Position numbers and translations under genes: made by a program
From: Pseudoduganella rivuli
GTDB lineage: Bacteria; Pseudomonadota; Gammaproteobacteria; Burkholderiales; Burkholderiaceae_D
NCBI RefSeq assembly: GCF_009674485.1
Contig: NZ_WKJJ01000007.1
Span: forward strand, 1 to 64,000
DNA: 64,000 bases
Reading direction: 5' to 3'
Notes under the pieces: generated by a model
The model's input: the letters and a program-made list of their open reading frames with translations, nothing else
Databases searched by the model: none
What the model was told of the DNA's origin: nothing
In this document: piece after piece, positions 27,856-36,889 of the stretch
Layout of the letters: each line of letters opens with the position of its first letter
Numbering within the stretch: position 1 is the first letter of the stretch

Positions 27856-29271
27856 ATGAAATACGCCGTATTGACCACCGTCTTATGCAGCACGCTGGGC
27901 GCCGCCACCGCAGCCCCGGCCATTGACCCCGCCACCCTGGGACAGATCCGCGATACCGCCATGAAAAGCGATTACGCTTTCGAGCGCCTGGCCGACATGA
28001 CCGACCTGATCGGCCCGCGCCTGTCCGGTTCGCCGGGCGCCGCCGCCGCCGTCGAGCAGGTGGCCGACGCCATGCGCAAGCTGGGCGCCAAAGTCACCCT
28101 GCAACCCGTGAAAGTGCCGCACTGGGTGCGCGGCGTGGAAACCGCAGAACTGGTCGACTATGCGGGACGTCCGGCCGGCCTGTCGCAGCGCGTGGTGCTG
28201 ACCGCGCTGGGCGGCTCGGGCGCCACGCCCGCCGCCGGTATCACGGCGCCGGTACTGCTGGTGAAGAATTTCGATGAACTGAAAGCGCGCGCGGCCGAAG
28301 CCAAAGGCGCGATCGTGCTGTTCGACGTGCCGTTCGACCAGGGCATGGCCGACCGCGGCCTGGCCGGTCCGGCCTATGGCCAGGGTTCCAATTACCGCAC
28401 CAACGGTCCGCGCGAAGCGGCCGCGCTGGGCGCGGTGGCGGCGCTGGTGCGCTCGGTCGGCGGCGCCGATTACCGCATCCCGCATACGGGCGCCACCCGC
28501 CTGAACGACGACCAGCGCATTCCCGCCGCCGCCGTGACGGCCGAAGACGCCATGCTGGTAGGGCGCCTGCTGAAGCGCGGCCCCGTGAAAATGCACGTCA
28601 CCCTGACGCCGCAAAACCTGCCGGACGCGGACAGCTACAACGTGATTGCCGATTTGCCGGGCACGGAATTGCCGGACGAAGTGGTGATTGTTTCCGGCCA
28701 CCTGGATTCGTGGGACCTGGCCACCGGCGCGCACGACGACGGCACCGGCGTTGCCGGCGCCATGGGCGTGCTGCAAACGATTAAACAACTGGGCCTGAAA
28801 CCGCGCCGCACCATCCGCATGGTGGCGTGGATGAATGAGGAAAACGGGTTGCGCGGCGGCCAGGCGTACCACGCAGCCTACAAGGATGCGCTGGGCAAGC
28901 AGTTTGCGGGCATCGAAAGCGATAGCGGCGGCGGCCGTCCGTTCGGCCTGCGCGCCAGCATCGCGCCGGAATCGGTCAAGTACTTCGCGCCGCTGCAGCA
29001 GGCGCTGCAACCGATCGGCGCCGGCGTGTTCCAGCGCCAGGATCACCTGGGCGCGGCGGACTTGAGCTACCTGGAAGCGGGTGGCGTGCCGCTGTTCGAA
29101 CCCGTGGTCGATACCCACAGCTACTTCCACTTCCACCATACGCCGGCCGATACGCTGGACAAGGTGGAGCCGGACAGCCTCAAGCGTCATGTGGCCGTGA
29201 TGTCGTCGCTGACGTGGTTCCTGGCGAACATGGAGCAGCCGCTGGGCCGCGCGCCGGCCCTGGTGAAGTAA
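27856..29271 (+). CDS. Secreted M28 family metallopeptidase (carboxypeptidase Q-like)
   Basis: The 471-residue start at 27856 has AAGGAAT upstream. A signal peptide (1-19) is followed by a PA-type insert (about 110-260) and the M28 zinc site: SGHLDSWD and HDDGTG, NEENGLRGG, IESDSGGG, and the last histidine in HFHHTPADT. Family members are two-zinc aminopeptidases or dipeptidases in the periplasm. The gene stands alone. Confidence 0.92.
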   Translation: MKYAVLTTVLCSTLGAATAAPAIDPATLGQIRDTAMKSDYAFERLADMTDLIGPRLSGSPGAAAAVEQVADAMRKLGAKVTLQPVKVPHWVRGVETAELVDYAGRPAGLSQRVVLTALGGSGATPAAGITAPVLLVKNFDELKARAAEAKGAIVLFDVPFDQGMADRGLAGPAYGQGSNYRTNGPREAAALGAVAALVRSVGGADYRIPHTGATRLNDDQRIPAAAVTAEDAMLVGRLLKRGPVKMHVTLTPQNLPDADSYNVIADLPGTELPDEVVIVSGHLDSWDLATGAHDDGTGVAGAMGVLQTIKQLGLKPRRTIRMVAWMNEENGLRGGQAYHAAYKDALGKQFAGIESDSGGGRPFGLRASIAPESVKYFAPLQQALQPIGAGVFQRQDHLGAADLSYLEAGGVPLFEPVVDTHSYFHFHHTPADTLDKVEPDSLKRHVAVMSSLTWFLANMEQPLGRAPALVK

Positions 29272-29287
29272 AACCCGCGTGTAAGAC

Positions 29288-30148
29288 TCAGATGGCGTTC
29301 AGCGGAATCTTCAGGTAGCGGACGCCATTGTCTTCCGGTTCCGGCAAATGTCCGGCGCTGATATTGACCTGGATGGCAGGCAGGATCAGCACGGGCATTT
29401 GCAGCGTGGCGTCGCGGCGCGTGCGCATGCCGACGAATTCCTGTTCCGTCACGCCGTCGCGGATGTGGATGTTGGCGTCGCGCTGCGCGGCCACCGTGGT
29501 TTCCCATGCCGCCGGACGCTGCGCCGGCGGATAGTCGTGGCACATGAACAGCCGCGTCTCAGGCGGCAACGCCAGCAGCCTGCGCACCGAGTGGTACAAG
29601 GTGGCGGCGGAGCCGCCGGGAAAGTCGCAGCGCGCCGTGCCCACGTCCGGCATGAACATGGTGTCGCCGACGAACACCGCGTCGCCCACCTGGTAGGCGA
29701 TATCGGCCGGCGTATGGCCCGGCACGTGCAGCGCGCAGGCACGCAGGTCGCCGATCATGAATTCCTCGTCCGCTTCAAACAAATGATCGAATTGCGAACC
29801 GTCGCGGGCGCCCGCGTGCTTGAAGTTGTAAATGCCGGAAAACGCATGCTGCACGGTGCGGATGGCCGCGCCGATGGCAATCCGTCCGCCCAGTTGCTGT
29901 TGCAGGTAAGGGGCGGCCGATAAATGGTCGGCGTGCGCGTGCGTTTCCAGCAGCCACGCGGTTTGCAGGCGGTGCGCGCGGATGAAGGAGATGACCTGGT
30001 CCGCGCTGTGCGTCGCCGTGCGGCCGGACTTGGGGTCGTAATCGAGCACGGAATCGATCACGGCGCATGCGCTGCCTTCGCCCGCGTGGACGACGTAGGT
30101 GACGGTGGATGTGGCGGGATCGAAGAAGGCCTGGACTTGTGGGTTCAT
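29288..30148 (-). CDS. MBL-fold hydrolase, persulfide dioxygenase/Blh-like
   Basis: The 286-residue product carries the metallo-beta-lactamase motif THAHADHLSAAPYL, HVPGHTPADIAY, the Asp in FVGDTMF and a later His in CHDYPP. This arrangement, with the N-terminus FFDPATSTVTYVV, matches the ETHE1/Blh group that oxidises glutathione persulfide. The start at 30148 fits that N-terminus. It is divergent from the CLC gene and may help hydrogen sulfide detoxification. Confidence 0.85.
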   Translation of the reverse strand: MNPQVQAFFDPATSTVTYVVHAGEGSACAVIDSVLDYDPKSGRTATHSADQVISFIRAHRLQTAWLLETHAHADHLSAAPYLQQQLGGRIAIGAAIRTVQHAFSGIYNFKHAGARDGSQFDHLFEADEEFMIGDLRACALHVPGHTPADIAYQVGDAVFVGDTMFMPDVGTARCDFPGGSAATLYHSVRRLLALPPETRLFMCHDYPPAQRPAAWETTVAAQRDANIHIRDGVTEQEFVGMRTRRDATLQMPVLILPAIQVNISAGHLPEPEDNGVRYLKIPLNAI

Positions 30149-30260
30149 ATGAGTTCTGCGGTTTTGTGGCCGCGTCATTATAATGAAAATTCATATCGCC
30201 ACGGTAGTGGCTGGGTTGCTGCTGCTTCTGCCATGATACCCCGCGTGCTATGCTGCGGCC

Positions 30261-31496
30261 ATGCCGACCGAAGACGACTCCCTCACATTCCCCTTCCTGT
30301 ATGTCGCGAAATGGACGCTGATCGCCAGCCTGGTGGCGGGGCTGGCCGGCAGCGCGTCCGCCCTGTTCCTGTTCGCGCTCGATGCCGCCACCGCGGCGCG
30401 CACCGCGCATCCCGGGATCATCTGGCTGCTGCCGCTGGCGGGCTTTGTCGTCGGCTGGATTTACCTGCGCTTCGGCCGCTCGGTGGAGGCGGGCAATAAC
30501 CTGCTGATCGACGAAATCCACGATCCGAAACAGGTGGTGCCGCTGCGGCTGGCGCCACTGGTGCTGGGCGCCACCGTCGTGTCGCACTGGTTCGGCGCCT
30601 CGGTTGGGCGGGAAGGAACCGCGGTGCAAATGGGCGGCGCGCTGGCGGACCAGTTGACCCACGTGTTCCGGCTGCGTCCGCATGACCGCCGCATCCTGCT
30701 GATGGCGGGGATCAGCGCCGGTTTTGCATCCGTGTTCGGCACACCGCTGGCCGGCGCGATCTTCGGGCTGGAAGTGCTGGCCATCGGCCGCATGCGCTAT
30801 GACGCGATTTATCCGTGCGCGGTGGCCGCCATCGTGGCCGATCTGGCCGCCACCGCGTGGGGCGTACACCATGCGCATTACAGCGCCGGCCCGGTGCCGC
30901 CATCCGGCGCGCTGGCGCTGCTGGCCGTGGCGTTCGCGGGCATCGTGTTCGGACTGGCGGGCATGGCGTTTGCCCGCTGCACCCATGCCTTGTCCGCGCA
31001 ATTCAAGCGCCGCATCGCGTATGCGCCGCTGCGGCCGCTGCTGGGCGGGATCGTGGTGGCCACCGCCGTGTGGGCATTGGGGACCGACCGCTACATCGGC
31101 CTGGGCTTGCCCGTGATCGTGGAATCGTTCCACGTGCAGCAGCCGCACTGGGACTGGCTGGGCAAATTCGTGTTCACGGTGGCTTCGCTGGGCAGCGGCT
31201 TCAAGGGCGGCGAGGTGACGCCGCTGTTCTATATCGGCGCCACCTTGGGCAATGCGCTGGCGCCGCTGCTGCATTTGCCGTTCGCCATGCTGGCGGCGCT
31301 GGGTTTTGTCGCCGTGTTCGCGGGCGCCGCCAATACGCCGATCGCCTCGACCGTGATGGCGCTGGAATTGTTCGGGCCCGCCATCGGGCCGTATGCGGCG
31401 CTGGCGTGTGTCGTGGCGTACCTGTTTTCCGGCCACACCGGCATCTATCACGCGCAACGGCGCGAGCATGGCAAGACCGCCACGCCGCCGCTGTAG
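30261..31496 (+). CDS. CLC family anion/proton antiporter, probably the fluoride (CLC-F) type
   Basis: The 411-residue product has about ten membrane helices. The CLC signatures are SVGREGTAVQMGG, GISAGFASVFGTPLAG and GSGFKGGEVTPLFYIGATLGN. The usual chloride motif GSGIP is replaced by GNNLLIDEIH, which with GREGT is what I recall for the fluoride-exporting CLC-F clade. No fluoride riboswitch is recognisable in the 112 bases upstream, so the fluoride assignment is moderate and the CLC assignment strong. Confidence 0.82.
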   Translation: MPTEDDSLTFPFLYVAKWTLIASLVAGLAGSASALFLFALDAATAARTAHPGIIWLLPLAGFVVGWIYLRFGRSVEAGNNLLIDEIHDPKQVVPLRLAPLVLGATVVSHWFGASVGREGTAVQMGGALADQLTHVFRLRPHDRRILLMAGISAGFASVFGTPLAGAIFGLEVLAIGRMRYDAIYPCAVAAIVADLAATAWGVHHAHYSAGPVPPSGALALLAVAFAGIVFGLAGMAFARCTHALSAQFKRRIAYAPLRPLLGGIVVATAVWALGTDRYIGLGLPVIVESFHVQQPHWDWLGKFVFTVASLGSGFKGGEVTPLFYIGATLGNALAPLLHLPFAMLAALGFVAVFAGAANTPIASTVMALELFGPAIGPYAALACVVAYLFSGHTGIYHAQRREHGKTATPPL

Positions 31497-31567
31497 GGCA
31501 TGACTGATCAACCGGCGCGCATGGTCTGTGCGTCGGGCGTGCTGATGCCGGCAACTGAGCGGTATGT

Positions 31568-31681
31568 CTACTGGATGTGCAGGGCGGCCGGGTCAGGAAC
31601 GGTCAGCTGCGTGACCCCCGCCGGTTCCGCGCTGCATACTGATGCCATCAGGGGCATCAGTAGCACGGGAATATACTTCAA
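31568..31681 (-). CDS. Possible 37-residue lipoprotein (TTG start)
   Basis: A TTG at 31681 preceded by GCGGAG (5-nt spacing) opens a 37-codon frame. It begins LKYIPVLLMPLMASVC, a hydrophobic stretch ending in a lipobox-like Ala-Ser-Val-Cys, and is followed by 21 polar residues. Small entericidin-like lipoproteins look like this. The short length and rare start codon make it tentative. Confidence 0.35.
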   Translation of the reverse strand: MKYIPVLLMPLMASVCSAEPAGVTQLTVPDPAALHIQ

Positions 31682-31747
31682 GACAACTCCGCATGTTTGA
31701 CCTATGCGGACGCACTCTTCTGTCCGGGACAAATCCCGGCGAAGAGC

Positions 31748-31948
31748 TTAATTGGAGGCGATGGTGCGCGCCACCAGATTGGTGCTCTTGCAGGCGCCGA
31801 TGGAGGCGGCCTTGGAGCCTGTTTCAGCCGTCATAGCTTCTTGACATGCACCGCTTTGCTGCTGGCGGGCGGCATGACCCGGAGCCATGAGACCGTTAAG
31901 TACATAAAAGAAGTAGAAGGCAATAGCTGAGATGGCAAATGTTTTCAT
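31748..31948 (-). CDS. Possible small exported protein
   Basis: The 66-residue frame begins MKTFAISAIAFYFFYVLNGL and ends its hydrophobic stretch at GHAA, a plausible signal peptide. The remaining 40 residues hold two cysteines (ACQEAM, ACKST) that could form a disulfide. The upstream GTAGAG is a weak ribosome-binding site. I know of no family. Confidence 0.4.
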   Translation of the reverse strand: MKTFAISAIAFYFFYVLNGLMAPGHAARQQQSGACQEAMTAETGSKAASIGACKSTNLVARTIASN

Positions 31949-32512
31949 TTTTACTCTACCCGTTGCGTCATAGAAAAAATTCTAACAGAAGAGCACTGAG
32001 AAGTGTCAAATAAAACGTAAATTTAGTTAACACGGAGAAACTTACGGTGGGAAAAAGCAACACAATTGCCCATCGTACACTCGGTACTTTGCTGCGGCGC
32101 AATATTTTTGATTGTAATGGAGCATTTTTATTGCCCCAAAGAACGTTACTGGCACAACACCTGCTTTACCCTTGTTCACGCAGTCAACTGCGTTTGTCTG
32201 CGGCTAACTCATCCGCTGCAAGTATCATGGTGCGCACGATTGAAAAATGCAATCTTTACAATTATGCACAGGCTGTTTGATGGGTTGTATTAGACAGACT
32301 GATGCGTGATTGCCACGTTGCTTAGAACAAATGCTGCTGTGCAATAGATTGTGGCAATTGTCATTTGCAGGGGAATTGCAATTTGCGATCCGCATCATGC
32401 CATAGTTGCTGCCGCGAAAGGTGCGCGTGCGGAAATAGCGGTTATGGCTGTCTGAAGTGCCGGCCGGCGCAGCGCGGAGTGGCTACGCCGCCGAAGGTGG
32501 GAGATGGGGTGG
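31949..32512. other. Gene-poor, relatively AT-rich gap
   Basis: These 564 bases are clearly richer in A and T than their surroundings. The open frames present (for example 32047-32280, plus strand) have no ribosome-binding site or recognisable protein features. An imperfect inverted repeat around CAATTGTCATTTGCAGG...AATTGC (about 32350-32385) could be a regulatory or small-RNA element. I see no gene I can support. Confidence 0.4.
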
Positions 32513-32929
32513 TTACGCCAGGGAGATGGCCACGTCGATGTTGCCGCGGCTCATTTTCGAGTAGGGGCAGATCTGGTGCGCGGCATCGACCAAGTCCTGG
32601 GCCGTATCGGCTGGCAGGCCAGGCAGGCTGACTTTCAGGCGCGCCTGCAAGAGGAAACCGTCACCGCCGGTCCCCAGGTCGACTTCGGCATCGACTGCGG
32701 TGCCTGCCGGCAGGGAAAGGTTCCTGTCTTTGGCGGCGCGTCCCATGGCGCCGATGAAGCAGGCCGACCAGCCGGCAGCAAACAGTTGTTCCGGGTTGGT
32801 CCCCGCGCCATGGCTGCCCGGCGGAGACAACTTGATGTCGAGACGGCCATCGTCGCTGTGCGCGGCGCCGTCGCGGCCGCCGGTGGTGCGGGTCTTGCCG
32901 GTGTAGAGAACGTTGTCGATCTTGTTCAT
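32513..32929 (-). CDS. ohr: Organic hydroperoxide resistance protein Ohr
   Basis: The 138-residue product has the Ohr pattern: VLYTGKTRTTGGRDG at the N-terminus, LSPPGSHGAGTNPEQLFAAG with the catalytic cysteine in WSACFIGA, and the second cysteine in HQICPYSK. Ohr reduces organic peroxides with a thiol cofactor. Length matches the family. It lies with two hydrolase genes and faces the OhrR-type regulator at 35007. Confidence 0.95.
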   Translation of the reverse strand: MNKIDNVLYTGKTRTTGGRDGAAHSDDGRLDIKLSPPGSHGAGTNPEQLFAAGWSACFIGAMGRAAKDRNLSLPAGTAVDAEVDLGTGGDGFLLQARLKVSLPGLPADTAQDLVDAAHQICPYSKMSRGNIDVAISLA

Positions 32930-32952
32930 GGTATTTCCTTTCAGTGGTTTGG

Positions 32953-33759
32953 TTATTTGTTGGCGGCTGCTGCTTCGATCACCCTGGCCACGGTATCGGG
33001 CCGCGACACCATGACGACGTGGGAGGCGCCTTTCACTTCGACGACATCTTTGGCGTTGCTGCGCCTGGCCATGAAGCGCAAGCCTTCCAGCGGAATGTTT
33101 TTGTCGGCCGTGCCGTACACGAAATACGACGGCAACTGCTTCCAGGCCGTGCCGCTGGACGTTTCGTTGAGCGCGGCGACCGTCACCGGACGCTGGCCGG
33201 CAGCCATCAGCGCGGCCTGTCGCGGCGGCACGTCGGCGGCAAACTGTTGCGCGAATTTGTCTTGCCGGATGTACAGATCCTTGCCGCCATCGGCCAGGGA
33301 AACGGGTTCGGCCAGCGCGTCACCCAGTGTGCCGCCGGGGAATTTACCAGCCAGACCGGCGACTGTTTCACCCTGCTCGGGTGCAAAGGCGGCGACGTAG
33401 ACCAGCGCCTTGACGTCGGGATTGCCTTCGGCGGCCTTGGAGATGACCATGCCGCCGTAGGAGTGCCCAACCAATACCAGCGGCCCCTTGACCGACCCGA
33501 TCACGCTGGCGGCATATTGCGCATCGCTGGCGACGCCGCGCAGTGGGTTGGCGACACTCAGCACGGGAAAGCCGTGGGCAGTCAGTTTCTTCGCCACGCC
33601 ATCCCAGCTGCTGGAATCGGCAAAGGCGCCGTGAATCAGCACGATCGTGGGCCTGGCGGCGGTGCCGTCGACGGCGGTAATGGCGCCGCCGGCATGCGCC
33701 TGCGGCAGCATGGTGGCGAGGGACAGGGAAGCGGCAATCAGTAATTTCTTTGCAATCAT
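32953..33759 (-). CDS. Exported alpha/beta hydrolase
   Basis: The 268-residue product has a signal peptide (1-23, ending QAHA). The alpha/beta-hydrolase core has IVLIHGAFADSSSW (oxyanion loop), nucleophile elbow GHSYGG and the late histidine in GASHVVM. This subgroup (EstA-like, HGAFADSSSW) acts on small esters; the substrate is unknown. It is 23 bases upstream of ohr and probably co-transcribed. Confidence 0.88.
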   Translation of the reverse strand: MIAKKLLIAASLSLATMLPQAHAGGAITAVDGTAARPTIVLIHGAFADSSSWDGVAKKLTAHGFPVLSVANPLRGVASDAQYAASVIGSVKGPLVLVGHSYGGMVISKAAEGNPDVKALVYVAAFAPEQGETVAGLAGKFPGGTLGDALAEPVSLADGGKDLYIRQDKFAQQFAADVPPRQAALMAAGQRPVTVAALNETSSGTAWKQLPSYFVYGTADKNIPLEGLRFMARRSNAKDVVEVKGASHVVMVSRPDTVARVIEAAAANK

Positions 33760-33813
33760 GTTGACTCCAGGTGGGGAACGTTAGAAACAGGTGCAGTCGA
33801 TCGGCGGCCGTGA

Positions 33814-34851
33814 TCAGAGACGGCCGACTTCGAGCACGGCATTGGCGAAGGCGCGCGGCGCTTCCTGCGGCAGGTTATGGCCGATGCCGCCGGTGACGTG
33901 TTCATGCTTGTATTTGCCCGTGAAACGCTTGGCATAGGCGGCCGGGTCCGGGTGCGGCGCGCCATTGGCGTCGCTTTCCATGGTGATGGTCGGCACCGTG
34001 ATGGCCGGGAACTTCGCCAGCCGCGCTTCCAGTTCGCTGTATTTCGCTTCGCCATTGGCCAGGCCGAGGCGCCAGCGGTAATTGTGGATGGTGATGGCCA
34101 CATGGTCGGGATTGTCCAGGTTGGCGGCGCTGCGCGCGAACGTGGCGTCGTCGAAGCGCCATTGGGGCGACGCGGTTTGCCAGATCAGTTTGGCGAATTC
34201 GCGGTGGTTCTTTTCGTAGCCGGCGCGGCCGCGCTCGGTGGCGAAGTAGAACTGGTACCACCATTGCTGCTCGGCGGCCGGCGACAACGCTTGCTTGCCG
34301 GCTTCCTGGCTGCCGATCAGGTAGCCGCTGACGGACACCAGGCCCTTGACCCGCTGCGGCCACAGTGCCGCCACGATACCGGCCGTGCGGGCGCCCCAGT
34401 CATAACCGGCAAGGACGGCCTGGTCGATCTTCAGCGCATCCATCAGCGCGACGACGTCGACCGCCAGCGCGGCCGGCTCGCCATTGCGCAACGCATTCGG
34501 GTCGAGGAAGCGCGTGGTGCCGTAGCCGCGCAGGTGGGGCACGATCACGCGGTAGCCGGCCTTGGTCAGCAGGGGGACCACGTCGATGAAGCTGTTGATG
34601 TCGTACGGCCAGCCGTGCAGCAGGATGACGACCGGGCCGTTGGCCGGGCCTTCGTCGACGTAGCCGACGTTGAGGTCGCCTGCATTGATTTGTTTGATGG
34701 ACTGGAAGCCGGCCACACCTGGGCTTGCCGTTGCGGTCACGCTTGCCGCGGCGGTGGACGCCTGGGCGTGTGCCGGCAGTGCGAATTGCGCGCCGGCAAC
34801 GGCGAAGGCGGCGGCAAGGGTGAGGCGGCGAAGGGTGGGGTAGTGGCGCAT
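33814..34851 (-). CDS. Exported epoxide hydrolase-like alpha/beta hydrolase
   Basis: The 345-residue start at 34851 has GGAGAAAG upstream. A signal peptide (about 1-30) precedes the core: VVILLHGWPYDINSF (HGWP of epoxide hydrolases and haloalkane dehalogenases), nucleophile Asp in AGYDWGA, and the late histidine in GGIGHNLPQEAP. It is first in the leftward unit hydrolase-hydrolase-ohr and divergent from the regulator gene, with the palindromic operator between them. Confidence 0.88.
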   Translation of the reverse strand: MRHYPTLRRLTLAAAFAVAGAQFALPAHAQASTAAASVTATASPGVAGFQSIKQINAGDLNVGYVDEGPANGPVVILLHGWPYDINSFIDVVPLLTKAGYRVIVPHLRGYGTTRFLDPNALRNGEPAALAVDVVALMDALKIDQAVLAGYDWGARTAGIVAALWPQRVKGLVSVSGYLIGSQEAGKQALSPAAEQQWWYQFYFATERGRAGYEKNHREFAKLIWQTASPQWRFDDATFARSAANLDNPDHVAITIHNYRWRLGLANGEAKYSELEARLAKFPAITVPTITMESDANGAPHPDPAAYAKRFTGKYKHEHVTGGIGHNLPQEAPRAFANAVLEVGRL

Positions 34852-34963
34852 GTGCTTTCTCCAGTGAACAGTGGGTGGGTTTCGGGTTCCTGCTGCGTTC
34901 AATTACTTATCGTCGTAATCATTATTGAGATAACTTTATCCGAGCTTTCGCCAATTTTCAAGT

Positions 34964-34980
34964 ACGATAATCATTATCGT
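34964..34980. promoter_or_regulatory. Palindromic operator of the OhrR-type regulator
   Basis: ACGATAATCATTATCGT is a perfect 17-base palindrome, 27 bases before the regulator ATG and inside the divergent promoter region. A related imperfect copy (TATCGTCGTAATCATTATTG) lies near 34908-34927. MarR/OhrR proteins bind AT-rich palindromes of this kind, so the site probably controls both directions. Confidence 0.7.
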
Positions 34981-35006
34981 GATAAATAAATTTTTGGGGA
35001 TATCAA

Positions 35007-35468
35007 ATGAGTAACACTTCCACATCCAGGCAAGACGTTGCCAGGCTCGGCGACTTCATGTGTTTTGCCGTCTACTCGACCAACCTGGCTTACTCGCGCG
35101 TCTACAAGCCCGTGCTGGAAAAGCTGGGACTGACGTACCCGCAATACGTGACCATCATTTGCCTGTGGGAAGAGGACAACCAGACCGTCAAGGGCTTGAG
35201 CGAAAAACTGTTCCTGGAGCCGAGTACGATGACGCCCATGCTGAAACGCCTGGAAGCGATGGGCTACGTGCAGCGCACGCGCGATAGCGAGGACGAGCGC
35301 AGCGTGCGGGTGTCGCTGACGGAGGCGGGGCGCACGTTGAGGGAAAGCGCGTTTGCGTTCCGCGAGGTGACGGCCAGGGCAGCCGGCCTGGCGCCGGAAG
35401 AATTCCGCGTGCTGCAGAAAGCCATCGTCAACCTGCGTACCAACCTGATGCAGGCGTCCGGCCAGTAA
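35007..35468 (+). CDS. ohrR: MarR/OhrR family peroxide-sensing repressor
   Basis: The 153-residue product has the OhrR N-terminus FMCFAVYSTNLAYSRVYKPVLEKL, with the peroxide-sensing cysteine (C19) and the tyrosines that hydrogen-bond it. The winged helix follows (VKGLSEKLFLEPSTMTPMLKRLE, then RTRDSEDERSVRVSLT). In the family, cysteine oxidation releases DNA and derepresses ohr. It is divergent from the hydrolase-ohr unit. Confidence 0.9.
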   Translation: MSNTSTSRQDVARLGDFMCFAVYSTNLAYSRVYKPVLEKLGLTYPQYVTIICLWEEDNQTVKGLSEKLFLEPSTMTPMLKRLEAMGYVQRTRDSEDERSVRVSLTEAGRTLRESAFAFREVTARAAGLAPEEFRVLQKAIVNLRTNLMQASGQ

Positions 35469-35489
35469 GTCGGCCAGGACGCCGGATCG

Positions 35490-35993
35490 CTATAACACGA
35501 CGACCTTGTCCGGCAATTCGTTCCGGCCGGCGCCGTGGGCGGGAAAGTGTTGCGACAGCAGTTCGTTCACGGCGCGGATGCCGTCGATGACGCCCTGCTC
35601 ATAGCGGCCGGCGCGAAATGCGGCTTCCATGCCGCGGCAAATCCGCTCCCACTCCGCCGTCCCTGCCTTGGCATGCACGCCGCGGTCCGCCACGATTTCC
35701 ACCGCATGGTCTGCCAGCAGCAGGTAAATCAGCACGCCGTTGCGCGCATCGGTATCCCAGATCCGCAATTGGGCAAACAAGTCGATCGCGCGCTCCCTGG
35801 CGGGTTGATCGAGGTAGAGCGCCGGACCGGGCAACGCGGCTTCCACGGCAAAGCGGATTTCACCGGTATGGCCCGCTTCGCTGGCCTTGATCGCCTGTTT
35901 GATCGCGGACAGGGCCGCTTGGGGAAATGCGCGCCTGACTTGCCAGTGGGTCGACATCAGGTGGCGGACGATGCGCTTGACGTTGAACTGCAT
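35490..35993 (-). CDS. TPM-domain protein
   Basis: The 167-residue product follows the short TPM-domain family: FNVKRIVRHLMSTHWQVRRAFP at the N-terminus, GEIRFAVEAALP, and RIWDTDARNGVLIYLLLADHAVEIVADRG. No signal peptide or membrane segment is visible. It lies 2 bases past the stop of the larger TPM protein and completes the LemA-TPM-TPM operon common in proteobacteria. Confidence 0.85.
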   Translation of the reverse strand: MQFNVKRIVRHLMSTHWQVRRAFPQAALSAIKQAIKASEAGHTGEIRFAVEAALPGPALYLDQPARERAIDLFAQLRIWDTDARNGVLIYLLLADHAVEIVADRGVHAKAGTAEWERICRGMEAAFRAGRYEQGVIDGIRAVNELLSQHFPAHGAGRNELPDKVVVL

Positions 35994-35995
35994 GA

Positions 35996-36889
35996 TTACC
36001 ACCGCCCCGAGGCGCCGCCGCCGCCGAAGCTGCCGCCGCCCCCGTGAAAGCCACCGCCGCCTCCGCCACCGAATCCACCCCCGAAGCCGCCACCGAATCC
36101 CCCTCCGAATCCGCCCCGGTGATGCCCGCCAACCAGCCCGCGCATGCCCCCTCCAAACAAGGTGAACAGGAGTGCCAGCACCCCGGCAAGCAAGGCAAGG
36201 GACAGCGCGCCCGCCAGGGTCCAGGCAACAAGGGCGACCAGGCCGCCCGTCACCAGTGCGCCGGGAAACCTTCCCAGCAGCGACCGCAGGATGCCCCCCA
36301 CGATCAGCGACAGGATGAGGATCACAGGAAGATACGATCCGAGACCGGAAGCGCCGGCATCCTGCCCCCGCGACGGCGATTGCGCCGGCGCCGGCAACGC
36401 TTCGCCCCCGGCCACCCGCATCATGGCGCCGACGCCGTCCCGGATGCCGCCATAGAAGTCGCCCTGCTTGAATTTGGGGGTAATGACGTCACTGATGATG
36501 CGTTTGCTGACCGCATCGTTCAACGCGCCTTCGAGGCCATAGCCGACTTCGATGCGCATGACGCGATCGTCCTTGGCGACGATCAGCAATGCGCCGTCAT
36601 CCACCTTCTTGCGGCCCAGTTTCCATTGCTCGACGACGCGCAAGGAATACTGCTCGATGGTTTCCGGCGCGGTCGACGGCAGCATCAGCACGCCGATCTG
36701 GCTACCCTTGCTGGCTTCGAAGTCCCGCAAGCTGGTTTCCAGCGCAGCCTTCTGCTCTGACGTCAATGTTGCAGTCATGTCGGTGACGCGCGCCGACAGT
36801 GGCGGGATGGTCACCTGCGCGCCCGCGATCAACAGCCACCCCAGCGCCAGGGAAGCGAGCAGGGCCCTGGCGAAGTGCAGCGCTTTCAC
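35996..36889 (-). CDS. Membrane TPM-domain protein with Gly-rich tail (YgcG-like)
   Basis: The 297-residue product has a signal peptide (1-24), a TPM domain (about 30-160, with GSQIGVLMLPST, VDDGALLIVAKDDRVMRIEVGYGLEG), two or three membrane helices (about 183-245) and a tail of Gly, Phe and His repeats ending GGASGRW. The start overlaps the LemA stop by 4 bases. Family members are envelope proteins of uncertain function, some with phosphatase activity. Confidence 0.88.
   Translation of the reverse strand: MKALHFARALLASLALGWLLIAGAQVTIPPLSARVTDMTATLTSEQKAALETSLRDFEASKGSQIGVLMLPSTAPETIEQYSLRVVEQWKLGRKKVDDGALLIVAKDDRVMRIEVGYGLEGALNDAVSKRIISDVITPKFKQGDFYGGIRDGVGAMMRVAGGEALPAPAQSPSRGQDAGASGLGSYLPVILILSLIVGGILRSLLGRFPGALVTGGLVALVAWTLAGALSLALLAGVLALLFTLFGGGMRGLVGGHHRGGFGGGFGGGFGGGFGGGGGGGFHGGGGSFGGGGASGRW

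Noticed and set aside
30150..30260. Fluoride riboswitch before the CLC gene
   Set aside because: No conserved crcB pseudoknot sequence could be recognised in the short leader.
32047..32280. 77-codon plus-strand frame in the AT-rich gap
   Set aside because: No ribosome-binding site, domain or signal; overlaps a second frame of equal quality.
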